A stretch of 64,000 nucleotides of DNA from an uncultured Acetatifactor sp. (GTDB lineage: Bacteria > Bacillota > Clostridia > Lachnospirales > Lachnospiraceae): positions 1 through 64,000 of the forward strand of contig CAJUNZ010000003.1 of the NCBI GenBank assembly GCA_910587755.1, given 5' to 3'. Made by a program: the position numbers and the translations under genes. Every line of letters starts with the position of its first letter. Position 1 is the first letter of the stretch. Below, piece by piece: positions 1-7,415 of this stretch. The notes under the pieces were generated by a model. That model worked only from the letters and a program-made list of their open reading frames with translations, had not been told where the DNA came from and made no database searches.

Positions 1-1599
1 GCAAGAACCACAAAAGGCTCCTGGCTGTGTGATCTGATACTTAAACTTGATTTTTTTAATCTTCTTATCTTTTACAATAAGCAGGTTCTGTGCATTACCG
101 GGAAGCACATAAATTTTATCCTTTATCTCAATGGCTCTTATATAATATCCTCCTGAAGAATAACCCGTCTCCAGATCCATATAAAAATGATAGTGATAAT
201 CATTATTCTCAGAGAACCACAATTGATTATTCCTGGTCACTTGGAATCTGTCATTTCCCCACATATCAAACGCAGGATTAACCACTTCCCCTCGCCAGTC
301 ATCCTTCTCCGGCAATGTGTGAATACTATTATTCAAAACAAAAATCGGTTTCCCCGCAACGCCAAAAAGCGATGTGACGCTTGTGGCCCCATCTCCGATA
401 TAGACATCCGAGAGCGCAATTGTACTTTCTATGTCCGGTGTTTCATCATATATCCCCAGATTCTCACTGATAAATCCATGTTTCAGGGCATCATACGCAG
501 GCTTATACATGGGTCTCAAAGATTCAAAAGTGGACTCCAGCAGCGGATGGGGCCTCCACAGCAGGCAGACGTCCTCCCTCCCCCGAAAGGTATTGAACAC
601 ATACTCCATCTTTTTTAAGAAAGCCTCCGTGTTCCCCAGCATCCCCTGGATACTGGTATTATAGAAATACACCTTCCTGCCCGCCATTTTCTCCTTCCAC
701 TCCTCCGGCGGCTGGGGTGGGTTTTCACACATATGGATAACCCTGTCAAACTTGGGTGAACCAAGCGGCACCAGTTTCTCCGCCGGCAGCGCCGGATCAA
801 AAAACTGGCGGTATTTCTCTGCCTGTATGATGATATAATCCGCATGATAATAAGCCGGGCACTGCATCTGCCCCTCGGCCATACCGCCGGAGGTGGCATA
901 ATAGGGGATGTAGACCAGGCATTCTGTATATTTCTTCAATTCTTCCGAATAAAATCTGGGTTCAATTGTTGTGACATGATTTGCATAATCATATGGATTA
1001 TGGATATATATTGCATCCGGTTTCCTGTTCTCAAAGGAATATGTGTCATAATGCACTACCGGCACATAAGAGGGAAGATTGTTTCCTTCATAATGGTACA
1101 CTCCCAGGGAACCGTCTGGATTTTTGTCATAATAAGGAATGGGAACCACATAGGCGTCACAGTTCGGATCAGCATCCGCAGCCTGCCACACACTCTCCAG
1201 GGAATCCCACATGGATGCCTTGTATGGAAGGAATACCATCTCATACCGCACCTTGATGTCATTTCGTATCCTGTTTTTGATCTGAATCAACAGCCTGTGC
1301 AGCCTTTTATGGATTTTATTGGGGGTGATTCCCACTCCAGCAGAAAGTTCTTCATGGATATGATAAGCCAGCTCACAGTAATTCTCCAACACGGGAATAA
1401 CTGTACAGTCATCCCCTTCTGTCTTCTCTATCAATTCTCCCAGCTGAACAGCTCCTTCCTGACATTGTACCAACAGATCCATGGCTGCCAGAGCACCGCC
1501 TGTCTCTATCAGCCTTCTGATTTCCCCATGGACCTGTTCCAATAAGTCCGTAAACTCTTCCGCCTGTTTTTTCTGCGCCTTCCTCACAGCTGCCCCCAT
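1..1599 (-). CDS. CDP-glycerol glycerophosphotransferase-like protein, 3' end cut by window edge
   Basis: The reading frame stays open from an ATG at 1599 to base 1, so the C-terminus lies outside the window. The product parallels the protein at 5840-7183 over most of its length: a helical N-terminus, then the shared segments FLPYKASMWDSLESVW, PIPYYDKNPDG, IHNPYD, VYFYNTS, LLWRPHPL and IYDETPDI. This suggests a CDP-glycerol/CDP-ribitol-type polyol-phosphate transferase working on teichoic-acid-like or capsular polymers, although the exact substrate cannot be read. It carries an extra C-terminal stretch absent from the paralogue. No strong ribosome site precedes the ATG, and the frame is open further upstream to a TAG near 1681, so the start is uncertain. 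Confidence 0.7.
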   Translation of the reverse strand, partial: MGAAVRKAQKKQAEEFTDLLEQVHGEIRRLIETGGALAAMDLLVQCQEGAVQLGELIEKTEGDDCTVIPVLENYCELAYHIHEELSAGVGITPNKIHKRLHRLLIQIKNRIRNDIKVRYEMVFLPYKASMWDSLESVWQAADADPNCDAYVVPIPYYDKNPDGSLGVYHYEGNNLPSYVPVVHYDTYSFENRKPDAIYIHNPYDYANHVTTIEPRFYSEELKKYTECLVYIPYYATSGGMAEGQMQCPAYYHADYIIIQAEKYRQFFDPALPAEKLVPLGSPKFDRVIHMCENPPQPPEEWKEKMAGRKVYFYNTSIQGMLGNTEAFLKKMEYVFNTFRGREDVCLLWRPHPLLESTFESLRPMYKPAYDALKHGFISENLGIYDETPDIESTIALSDVYIGDGATSVTSLFGVAGKPIFVLNNSIHTLPEKDDWRGEVVNPAFDMWGNDRFQVTRNNQLWFSENNDYHYHFYMDLETGYSSGGYYIRAIEIKDKIYVLPGNAQNLLIVKDKKIKKIKFKYQITQPGAFCGSC

Positions 1600-2249
1600 C
1601 CACGCGCTATGGCACGTACACAAACTGGGGAGGAAACTATTCTCCCTAAATTCCTCCCTGTGTATAAACCCGCTGTCATACTACTGGTATCATCAACAGA
1701 TCTTGACTATCCATTTTGTCTAACATATCAGCAATCATGATTCAATTCATAAGACTATTCCATATATTATAATAAGGCACATTTTGTCACCCTTACAGGT
1801 GATGCTGACAGACTCTTCTTTCTGCGTTTGAAAATCTCCTGCATACTCCCCGCCTGCCCGCTTCGCTCCCGGTACTTCTCAGAATGCTGCCTGCCATTTC
1901 TGTGCCATGCACATCCATTACCTGCTGCATCTGCGGAATCCCGCGCCTGAGTTCCCATGGGTCCTGGCATACCCAATACCCGTCCCCAAAAGGGACGGCT
2001 TCCAATGCCGTTCTTGTTTTTATCTGCTCAGACAGTACCTGCCTTAAGCTATCAAAAGAATTTTCCCGCAGTCCTGTTCCCGTTTCCGGTTCTGGTCAAA
2101 TACAGCCTGACGGCGCATTCATCCACGGAATCCTTCATAATGAACCTGTGTCATCTATTTCTCAATTCAAACCTTACCTGCTTCATCATCACATCTATTC
2201 TGAACTCTTAATTCAAATTTTTTCCGGCCTATCCTTTGCCGTCCACGCC
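1600..2249. other. 650-bp region without a confident gene, downstream of the TnpB-like gene
   Basis: On the minus strand this is the 3' flank of the TnpB-like gene. It contains a hairpin at 1980-1998 (stem CCGTCCC/GGGACGG, five-base loop) preceded by GGAAG. This resembles the terminal hairpin of IS200/IS605 right ends and TnpB omega RNAs, but that is only a resemblance. TTTGACCAGAA at 2090-2100 (minus) repeats a motif found upstream of the TnpB-like gene on the plus strand. A minus-strand frame is open from 2095 to a TAA at 1793. Its best start is a TTG at 2005 (70 codons); it reads somewhat protein-like but has no ribosome site or recognisable family. It could be a gene remnant. Confidence 0.3.
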
Positions 2250-3575
2250 TCAAGTCTCACCAGCATTCCCGGCCTTCAGCTTTTTTCCCCGGTTCAGCAC
2301 ATTTACAGCTGTATTCTGTCTCTCCGGCATCTCCTGTCCGCAGGAATTGCAGCGGAATATATCCCCTTCCTTCCTGCCCTCCGCCCCGCAGCGGCAGCAT
2401 TCGGTGCTGATACCCTTTCCAAACACCTCCGCAAGCTCCACGGACCGTTCCCTGCACTTGCGTTCCAGCCTCTTTTTCACATAGCCTCTCTGCCACATGT
2501 TCAGACCCGCATTCACTTTCCGGTTCACTCCTGCTTTCACCATACCAGGAAGTTTTGGAATATACACCACTCCGGGCTTTTCTGTCTCCAGCAGCCGGTT
2601 GATCTCCGCATTCACATAAGCGTGCAGCGCCGTCTCCAGCCGCCTCTTTCCCGCAGTATATTTTTTCATGCCCGGATTATTTTCCGCATTTCTGCGGTGA
2701 CGGGACAGCCGCTCCCTGACATATTCCGTCAGCGCGGACTGATATTCAAAATATTTCTCCCCATACATCTGCCCCGTATGAGTGACAAACATGCACCGAA
2801 GCCCCAGGGCCAGGCCGATTTCCCCTTCATATCCTCTAGGGTGCCTCTGCTTTACCTCCACCGGCACATTCAAGGTAATGTTGCCTTCCTTCGGATAAAG
2901 CCGAAGGTATATCTGCCTGGAGTAGCGATTGTTATCCGTGAGCAGAATGAAAAGTCTCTGACGACTCTCTTTCATGGAAATGTATATCCCATGATCGGCA
3001 TATCTGTATCCCTTGGGCGAAATGGTAAATCCATCCGCCGTATCCGTGTGAGGTTTTACCAGGTGTCTCCTGACCTGCCTGCGCAGATACTGGTCCAGCC
3101 TGTATGCATCCACACCTGCTCTGAGGGCCCCATAAGTCTCCCTCCAGTCCCCTCGAAGATCCGGTTCTCCTCCCGCCAGGACCGCTTCAAAGCAGCGGCT
3201 CTGTTTCATCACAAAACGCAAATAATGTCTGTCTTCTGCAGTCAGCTCTGCATTTACCTGAATGTTCTTCTCTATCCGGCTCTTGATACGGGTCCATTGG
3301 CTTTTAATATCACCCAAAGCATCAAAGATAGAGAGGTAAAAGAACACCGATGGAAGTCCCAGCCTCTCCCGCAGCCCGCTTTTGGTCATTTCATTCTGCA
3401 CCGTATAGCCTGGATAAATCTTGGGGAGCCCCCCTATACCTCCATACCGGTCATACACAAAATTGCGAACTTTTCTGCAATCTTCCGCAATCTCCTGCAG
3501 CCTTGCCATATCCCTGACAGAAATCGGTTCCTTGTTATACTGATATACTGTCTTGTATATTGTCTCCTGGGCCAT
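2250..3575 (-). CDS. TnpB-like protein with apparently inactivated RuvC nuclease (TldR-like candidate)
   Basis: 441 residues from the ATG at 3575, which follows GAGGGTGGAAAAG; the frame is open further upstream but without a better site. The layout matches IS200/IS605 TnpB: a basic N-terminal half, RuvC-like segments and a C4 zinc ribbon (C393/C396 and C409/C412) near the C-terminus. The three catalytic positions look substituted. The RuvC-I aspartate is A256 (IGLALGL), the RuvC-II glutamate is P340 (VVYIPKLPG) and the RuvC-III aspartate after the ribbon is R419 (RQNTAVN). The zinc ribbon and length are intact, so this is not simple decay. No tnpA is nearby. Nuclease-dead TnpB homologues acting as RNA-guided repressors (TldR) are known. 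That role here is inference; an unusual TnpB relative with no such role is the alternative. Confidence 0.8.
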   Translation of the reverse strand: MAQETIYKTVYQYNKEPISVRDMARLQEIAEDCRKVRNFVYDRYGGIGGLPKIYPGYTVQNEMTKSGLRERLGLPSVFFYLSIFDALGDIKSQWTRIKSRIEKNIQVNAELTAEDRHYLRFVMKQSRCFEAVLAGGEPDLRGDWRETYGALRAGVDAYRLDQYLRRQVRRHLVKPHTDTADGFTISPKGYRYADHGIYISMKESRQRLFILLTDNNRYSRQIYLRLYPKEGNITLNVPVEVKQRHPRGYEGEIGLALGLRCMFVTHTGQMYGEKYFEYQSALTEYVRERLSRHRRNAENNPGMKKYTAGKRRLETALHAYVNAEINRLLETEKPGVVYIPKLPGMVKAGVNRKVNAGLNMWQRGYVKKRLERKCRERSVELAEVFGKGISTECCRCGAEGRKEGDIFRCNSCGQEMPERQNTAVNVLNRGKKLKAGNAGET

Positions 3576-3630
3576 AAATCTTTTCCACCCTCTGTCACCC
3601 GATAAATCTCTCCAGGACTTCCAGTATAAT

Positions 3631-3656
3631 TTCGTAGAATAACTATTTCTACGAAA
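3631..3656. repeat. Palindromic repeat, copy A (5' leader of the TnpB-like gene)
   Basis: Perfect 9-bp arms TTCGTAGAA and TTCTACGAA around a 7-bp centre form a hairpin about 56 nt upstream of the TnpB-like start codon. A 26-nt sequence, arms and centre included, occurs again in inverted orientation at 4056-4081. IS200/IS605-type ends carry such subterminal hairpins, so this may be a transposon-end relic; an operator or RNA structure is also possible. Confidence 0.75.
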
Positions 3657-3696
3657 TCCTGCCGCAAACCTGATATTTTCTGCACCCAAAGCTTGT

Positions 3697-3715
3697 TTGA
3701 CCAGAATTTTGACGG
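3697..3715 (+). promoter_or_regulatory. Direct-repeat box 1 (TTGAC-N7-TTGACGG)
   Basis: TTGACCAGAATTTTGACGG holds two TTGAC half-boxes 12 bp apart. The same 19 bases recur at 3810-3828, and a related version overlaps the promoter at 3999-4017. The regular spacing suggests a protein or RNA-guided binding site. The binder is unknown. Confidence 0.5.
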
Positions 3716-3809
3716 TAAATACCTTTATGAAAGAACCGCCTTTTCGCCCGTCTCACCCTCCGCAGAGCTTGTTTTCTGCGCCTTTTCCAGACAGAGCCAG
3801 GACATTTCC

Positions 3810-3828
3810 TTGACCAGAATTTTGACGG
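3810..3828 (+). promoter_or_regulatory. Direct-repeat box 2, identical to box 1
   Basis: The sequence is identical to 3697-3715 over all 19 bases, in the same orientation and 113 bp away, while the DNA between the two is not repeated. Selective conservation of just this box points to a functional site. Confidence 0.5.
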
Positions 3829-3998
3829 CGAATAAAATTTTTTCAGGCCCTCTCTGATCAGAAACTTTCTCTGACAAGTTAAGAAACTGGATCCCTATGT
3901 CGATAGAGAAAGTGTTTGTACAGTTTTAGAATAATTTATTGTCGATATCTTTAATATTCTGCCAGAAATTACTTGAAAACTTAATTCCTGAAAAGTGA

Positions 3999-4027
3999 TT
4001 GACAAATTATTTGACGGTATATATAAT
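3999..4027 (+). promoter_or_regulatory. Consensus sigma-A promoter with overlapping box 3
   Basis: TTGACA at 3999-4004, a 17-bp spacer and TATAAT at 4022-4027 form an exact vegetative consensus promoter reading right. The -35 and spacer also form a third TTGAC-N7-TTGACGG box (3999-4017; 14 of 19 bases match boxes 1 and 2), so whatever binds the boxes would compete with RNA polymerase here. The transcript would start near 4034 and run into the palindrome at 4056 and the epimerase gene. Confidence 0.75.
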
Positions 4028-4033
4028 GAGTAC

Positions 4034-4298
4034 AGTGGCTTTTGCGCCAGAGAGGTTTCGTAGAAATAGTTATTCTACGAATACCCACATCAAGAAGCAC
4101 CAGCTGGGATGTGCTGTATATCGGCTGTTGCTTTATTTTATTTCGTGTTGTTTTACTCTCTTCTTCACAGCAATCACAATACATGGCGTCCCTCCGCAGT
4201 TTCCATGTATTTATGCTTTGATGAGCATATAACAGCATTCATACATAGTGAAGAAAACGAAAAAAGGCTGGTTCCTAAACTGCGGAAGGAGAATTTAT
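4034..4298 (+). promoter_or_regulatory. Long structured 5' leader of the epimerase gene
   Basis: About 265 nt separate the predicted transcription start from the epimerase ATG. The stretch contains palindrome copy B, a hairpin with arms ATACATGG/CCATGTAT and another with arms TATGCT/AGCATA. Overlapping short frames show no convincing ribosome site. It may be a regulatory leader or a separate small RNA; no known riboswitch class was recognised. Confidence 0.4.
4056..4081. repeat. Palindromic repeat, copy B
   Basis: The 26 bases match copy A (3631-3656) in inverted orientation, including the non-palindromic centre. The hairpin would lie about 20-50 nt into the transcript from the promoter at 3999-4027. 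The two copies bracket about 400 bp, the layout expected of a palindrome-ended non-autonomous element or of matching operators for divergent transcripts. Confidence 0.75.
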
Positions 4299-4961
4299 AT
4301 GCAATTTGAGCTGATGGCGTCAATGATGTGCGCCAACTATGGCAATCTTGAAAAAGAAGTAAAGGCCTTGGAGGAGGGAGGAATAGACTCTTTCCATATA
4401 GATATCATGGACGGGCGGTATGTGCCGAACTTTGCCATGTCCCTGAACGATCTGCGGTACATCACTATGGCCACAAAAAAGCCTGTGGACGTGCATTTGA
4501 TGATAGAGCACCCCTGCAATAATATCGGTATCTTTTTAGGGTGTCTTCGTAAGGGCGACACGGTATATATCCATCCGGAGGCGGAATACCATCCTTCCAC
4601 CACCCTGCAGAAAGTCATCAACGCAGGGATGATTCCCGGTATTGCAATCAATCCCGGCACTTCTGTGGAGACGGTAATGGAGCTTCTTCGCATTGTGAGA
4701 AAAGTGCTTGTGATGTCCGTGAACCCCGGAAATGCCGGACAGATGTACCTGCCCTATGTGGGTAAAAAGATCACCAAACTGCTGGCCCTAAAAGAAGATA
4801 TGGACTTTGAGATCTGCTGGGACGGCGCCTGCAGTGCGGACAAGATTCTGGAATATGCCCCCAAGGGAGTGAAAGGGTTTGTGCTGGGCACCACACTGCT
4901 CTTCGGAAAAAAAGAATCCTATGGCGAAACCCTGCAGAATATTCGGGAACTGAAATTTTAG
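4299..4961 (+). CDS. Ribulose-phosphate 3-epimerase family protein
   Basis: 220 residues, the usual size for this TIM-barrel family. The signature HIDIMDGRYVPNFAMS (metal-binding His and Asp) and VDVHLMIEHP are clear. The phosphate-binding strand reads MSVNPGNAGQ rather than the common MSVNPGFGGQ, and EICWDGA replaces the usual VDGG. The protein may therefore be an allulose-6-phosphate-type or otherwise specialised epimerase rather than housekeeping Rpe. The ATG at 4299 follows AAGGAG by 7 nt; an in-frame extension to 4248 lacks such a site. It is transcribed away from the TnpB-like gene behind a consensus promoter and a long leader. Confidence 0.8.
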   Translation: MQFELMASMMCANYGNLEKEVKALEEGGIDSFHIDIMDGRYVPNFAMSLNDLRYITMATKKPVDVHLMIEHPCNNIGIFLGCLRKGDTVYIHPEAEYHPSTTLQKVINAGMIPGIAINPGTSVETVMELLRIVRKVLVMSVNPGNAGQMYLPYVGKKITKLLALKEDMDFEICWDGACSADKILEYAPKGVKGFVLGTTLLFGKKESYGETLQNIRELKF

Positions 4962-5049
4962 ATTTCAAATTTAAATATGAAAATTGGGAATTCAGAACTT
5001 AAATTTATAAATTTAGAATTCAAAGCTTAGATTTGAAAATCACACAGAC

Positions 5050-5076
5050 AAAAAAACCTGGTTTAGACAAACCAGG
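5050..5076 (-). terminator. Intrinsic terminator of the polymer-biosynthesis operon
   Basis: Read on the minus strand, an 8-bp stem (CCTGGTTT/AAACCAGG, 4-nt loop) is followed by seven T. It lies about 180 bp beyond the GNAT gene. The rest of 4962-5257 holds AT-rich imperfect repeats (AAATTTA-type) between 4962 and 5040 and no credible gene. Confidence 0.75.
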
Positions 5077-5257
5077 CCCTGAAATGTTAAACTATAGCCA
5101 GCCCCAGAGCATATGGCCCTGCTGTCCGCGACTGACTCCCTGCCAGAGGCTAAGGAATTGTTAAAAGCACAGTTCCAAAATGCTGGAGCTGGCAACGATT
5201 CATGAAGTCCTGAACCACCGATTTTTCCGTGACAAAAACACTTTATAGAAAGAGTCT

Positions 5258-5752
5258 TCAAAAACGCTGTAACACCATCCTTTGCTCTATGCAGGGCGTT
5301 CCAAGCAGTATTTCCTGCTCTGTGCCGTCAAAACGAAAGCCATATTTTTCATAAAATCTTATCGCTTTCTCATTCCCCTTCAGCACCCAGAGACAGATTG
5401 CAGGGTGGGCGGCAAGCCTTTCCACCGCCTCATTCATAAGTGCAATTCCCACCTTCCTGCCCTGGTATGCCCGCAGAACATAGAGCGCAAAGATCTCACC
5501 ATATTCCGCCATGGTTTCATCCCGATATCTGCCATATCCCGCAAAGCCAATAACCTTATTCCCATCCTTCGCCACCAGCAGATTATCTCTCCATGCACGG
5601 GCAATCTGTTCACAGCGTTCAAGTGTCACCGTCTTCATATATTCCCCATCCACCAGACCCTCATAGGTCTCATGCCAGGACTGAAAATGCACAAACGCCT
5701 TACCGCTGATTTCTTCATCTGTTCTCATCGGCACAATCGTGTACTCTCCCAT
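5258..5752 (-). CDS. GNAT family N-acetyltransferase
   Basis: 164 residues from the ATG at 5752, preceded by AAGGGGGCGGTC. The central strand-loop FALYVLRAYQGRKVGIALMNEAV contains the acetyl-CoA pyrophosphate-binding motif of GNAT enzymes, and NEKAIRFYEKYGFRFDG is the typical C-terminal motif B. The substrate is unknown. It is last in a minus-strand gene set with the TarI/TarJ-like genes and a phosphotransferase-like gene, and so may modify a sugar or amino acid of the same surface polymer, but a free-standing role is equally possible. Confidence 0.8.
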   Translation of the reverse strand: MGEYTIVPMRTDEEISGKAFVHFQSWHETYEGLVDGEYMKTVTLERCEQIARAWRDNLLVAKDGNKVIGFAGYGRYRDETMAEYGEIFALYVLRAYQGRKVGIALMNEAVERLAAHPAICLWVLKGNEKAIRFYEKYGFRFDGTEQEILLGTPCIEQRMVLQRF

Positions 5753-5839
5753 GACCGCCCCCTTGGCCCAAGACAAATAGGCTATCCTGAACCGTCTTTT
5801 CCCAAACTGCCCGCCAGATAAGAAATACAAAAATTTCCC

Positions 5840-7183
5840 TCAGAGTTTGGGATTTTGTATCATAATAGGTTTCCCTGTTTTCTGATACAGCCACACAATG
5901 GAACTCCAGTCGCCGTAGTAGCCGTCGCTCACCGCTATGGCCCGATCCATGCTGGGGGAGTCATCATAGATGCCCCAGCCAGCCTCTCTGTACCTGCACA
6001 CCATCTCCCCATACTCCCCCATAAGCTCCGGACGCATGGATGCAAGCGTAGCCTCCGTCAGCGGATGGGGCCTCCACAGCAGCACCACATCTTCCCGGTT
6101 CTCCTCAAAAATCTGCAGGTTTTCCTTGATCTTTTTCATCATGGCCTCACTGTCCTTCAGCAGGGCCGTCACGCTGGTATTGTAGAATATAACTTTTCTG
6201 CGGCTGCCATCCTCCCTCTGAATCAGCCTGTCCCAGCTCTCCGGCAGCTCAAAGTCCTCTCTCCGCAGACCGCAGACCCGATCCACCTTGGGGGAGCCCA
6301 GTCCCAGTATCTTTTTCTCCCATGTAGGCCGAAGACTCTCATCTGTGTGCCTGGTGAGCACATCCACATAAATCTGCCGCATGGCCTCCGACTGCACCAC
6401 CACCCGGTCCGCATTCATCACCCCTGCAGTGGTGACAAAATGCTCCATTCCTTCCACTGCCTCCTTATCGGAGGGGTCGATCTCGGCCAGGATAAAGTAG
6501 GGAATATAGACCAGCTTATCTGTAAACTGCTTCAGGTTTTTAGAGTAAAAAAACGGAGGCACACTGGTGACAAAATTTCCCTCATCATAAGGGTTGTGAA
6601 TGAAAATAACATCCGGGTGTCTGGCCTCAAAATCATAGGATTCATAGCCCATCACCGGCACTTCCTCCGGGTACTGGGCAATCTCATAGTGCAGTTCCCC
6701 GAAAGAACCGTCAGGATTCTTGTCATAATAGGGAATAGGGATAACCAGTGCCCTGCAGTCCGGATCTTCATCCGCCGCCTTCCACACAGACTCCAGAGAA
6801 TCCCACATGGAAGCTTTATAAGGCAGAAACACCACTTCCCTCTGAATCCGAATCTCATGGTTGATGGAATTTTCCACCCGCACCAGAAGTTTTCTGAGCT
6901 TTTTCTGCATCTGCCATGTATTCACGGAAGCTCCCTCCAGAAGCTTCTCACAGAACTGGTACAGAACCTCGCAGTACTCCTCCAGGCAGCGGACCGTCTC
7001 CGTCCCCTCCCCCTCCGTACTGTCAACCAGAGTGCCGATACCTATGGCCCCCTGCTGACACTGCTCCATAAGCTCTGCCGCGCCCTGAACCCGTTTATTC
7101 TCAATCAGTTTCACAATCTCCCCATGTGCCTCACTGAGCACTTCTATGGTCTCCAGGCACTGCTTCTTCTGAAAATTTCTCAT
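5840..7183 (-). CDS. CDP-glycerol glycerophosphotransferase-like protein
   Basis: 447 residues. A helical N-terminal region of about 130 residues precedes a glycosyltransferase-B-like core. Residues such as PIPYYDKNPDG, HPDVIFIHNPYDE, VIFYNTS, LLWRPHPL and DSPSMDRAIAVSDGYYGDWSS match TagB/TagF/TarL-type polyol-phosphate transferases; RPHP and the final S/D-rich segment are the conserved donor-site region of that family. No membrane anchor is visible. It sits between a GNAT enzyme and the TarJ/TarI-like genes that could supply its CDP-activated polyol. A paralogue lies at 1-1599. Whether it is a polymerase or a primase cannot be told. Confidence 0.75.
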   Translation of the reverse strand: MRNFQKKQCLETIEVLSEAHGEIVKLIENKRVQGAAELMEQCQQGAIGIGTLVDSTEGEGTETVRCLEEYCEVLYQFCEKLLEGASVNTWQMQKKLRKLLVRVENSINHEIRIQREVVFLPYKASMWDSLESVWKAADEDPDCRALVIPIPYYDKNPDGSFGELHYEIAQYPEEVPVMGYESYDFEARHPDVIFIHNPYDEGNFVTSVPPFFYSKNLKQFTDKLVYIPYFILAEIDPSDKEAVEGMEHFVTTAGVMNADRVVVQSEAMRQIYVDVLTRHTDESLRPTWEKKILGLGSPKVDRVCGLRREDFELPESWDRLIQREDGSRRKVIFYNTSVTALLKDSEAMMKKIKENLQIFEENREDVVLLWRPHPLTEATLASMRPELMGEYGEMVCRYREAGWGIYDDSPSMDRAIAVSDGYYGDWSSIVWLYQKTGKPIMIQNPKL

Positions 7184-7235
7184 TCCTGCCCCCTGCCGGG
7201 CACTGTACGCGCCCTAAATCATATTCTTAAAACCG

Positions 7236-7300
7236 GATCCGATATACCTGATCCGATATATCAGATCCGAAAAACCAAATCCAAAAAAACAGATCCAAAA
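7236..7300. repeat. Iterated GATCC-type short repeats
   Basis: The gap between the phosphotransferase-like and dehydrogenase genes contains GGATCCGATATA, GATCCGATATA, GATCCGAAAAA and GATCCAAAA in succession. It looks like local slippage-derived repetition; no function is evident. Confidence 0.45.
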
Positions 7301-7415
7301 AACTTGAAACCATCCCTTTCCTGCCTGCGGAATTTCCTGTCCGACGGCATTCCTCCGCCGGATATCTTCCCGTTCCCGCCCTTAGAACTGTGCCGAAAAA
7401 AGATGTACGCCAAGT

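Noticed and set aside
2250..3575. Active IS200/IS605 element
   Set aside because: No TnpA gene is present, no clear element ends flank the gene, and the RuvC catalytic residues seem lost.
1884..3605. 573-codon plus-strand open frame
   Set aside because: Runs antisense to the TnpB-like gene, has no family features and reads as low-complexity Pro/His/Ser shadow sequence.
3631..4081. CRISPR array or Cas12a-type repeat
   Set aside because: Only two palindrome copies occur, inverted and about 400 bp apart, with no regular spacers and no cas genes. The GTAGA...TCTAC order is opposite to that of the Cas12a repeat stem.
5040..5261. 73-codon minus-strand frame downstream of the GNAT gene
   Set aside because: It runs through the intrinsic terminator hairpin, has no ribosome site and resembles no protein.
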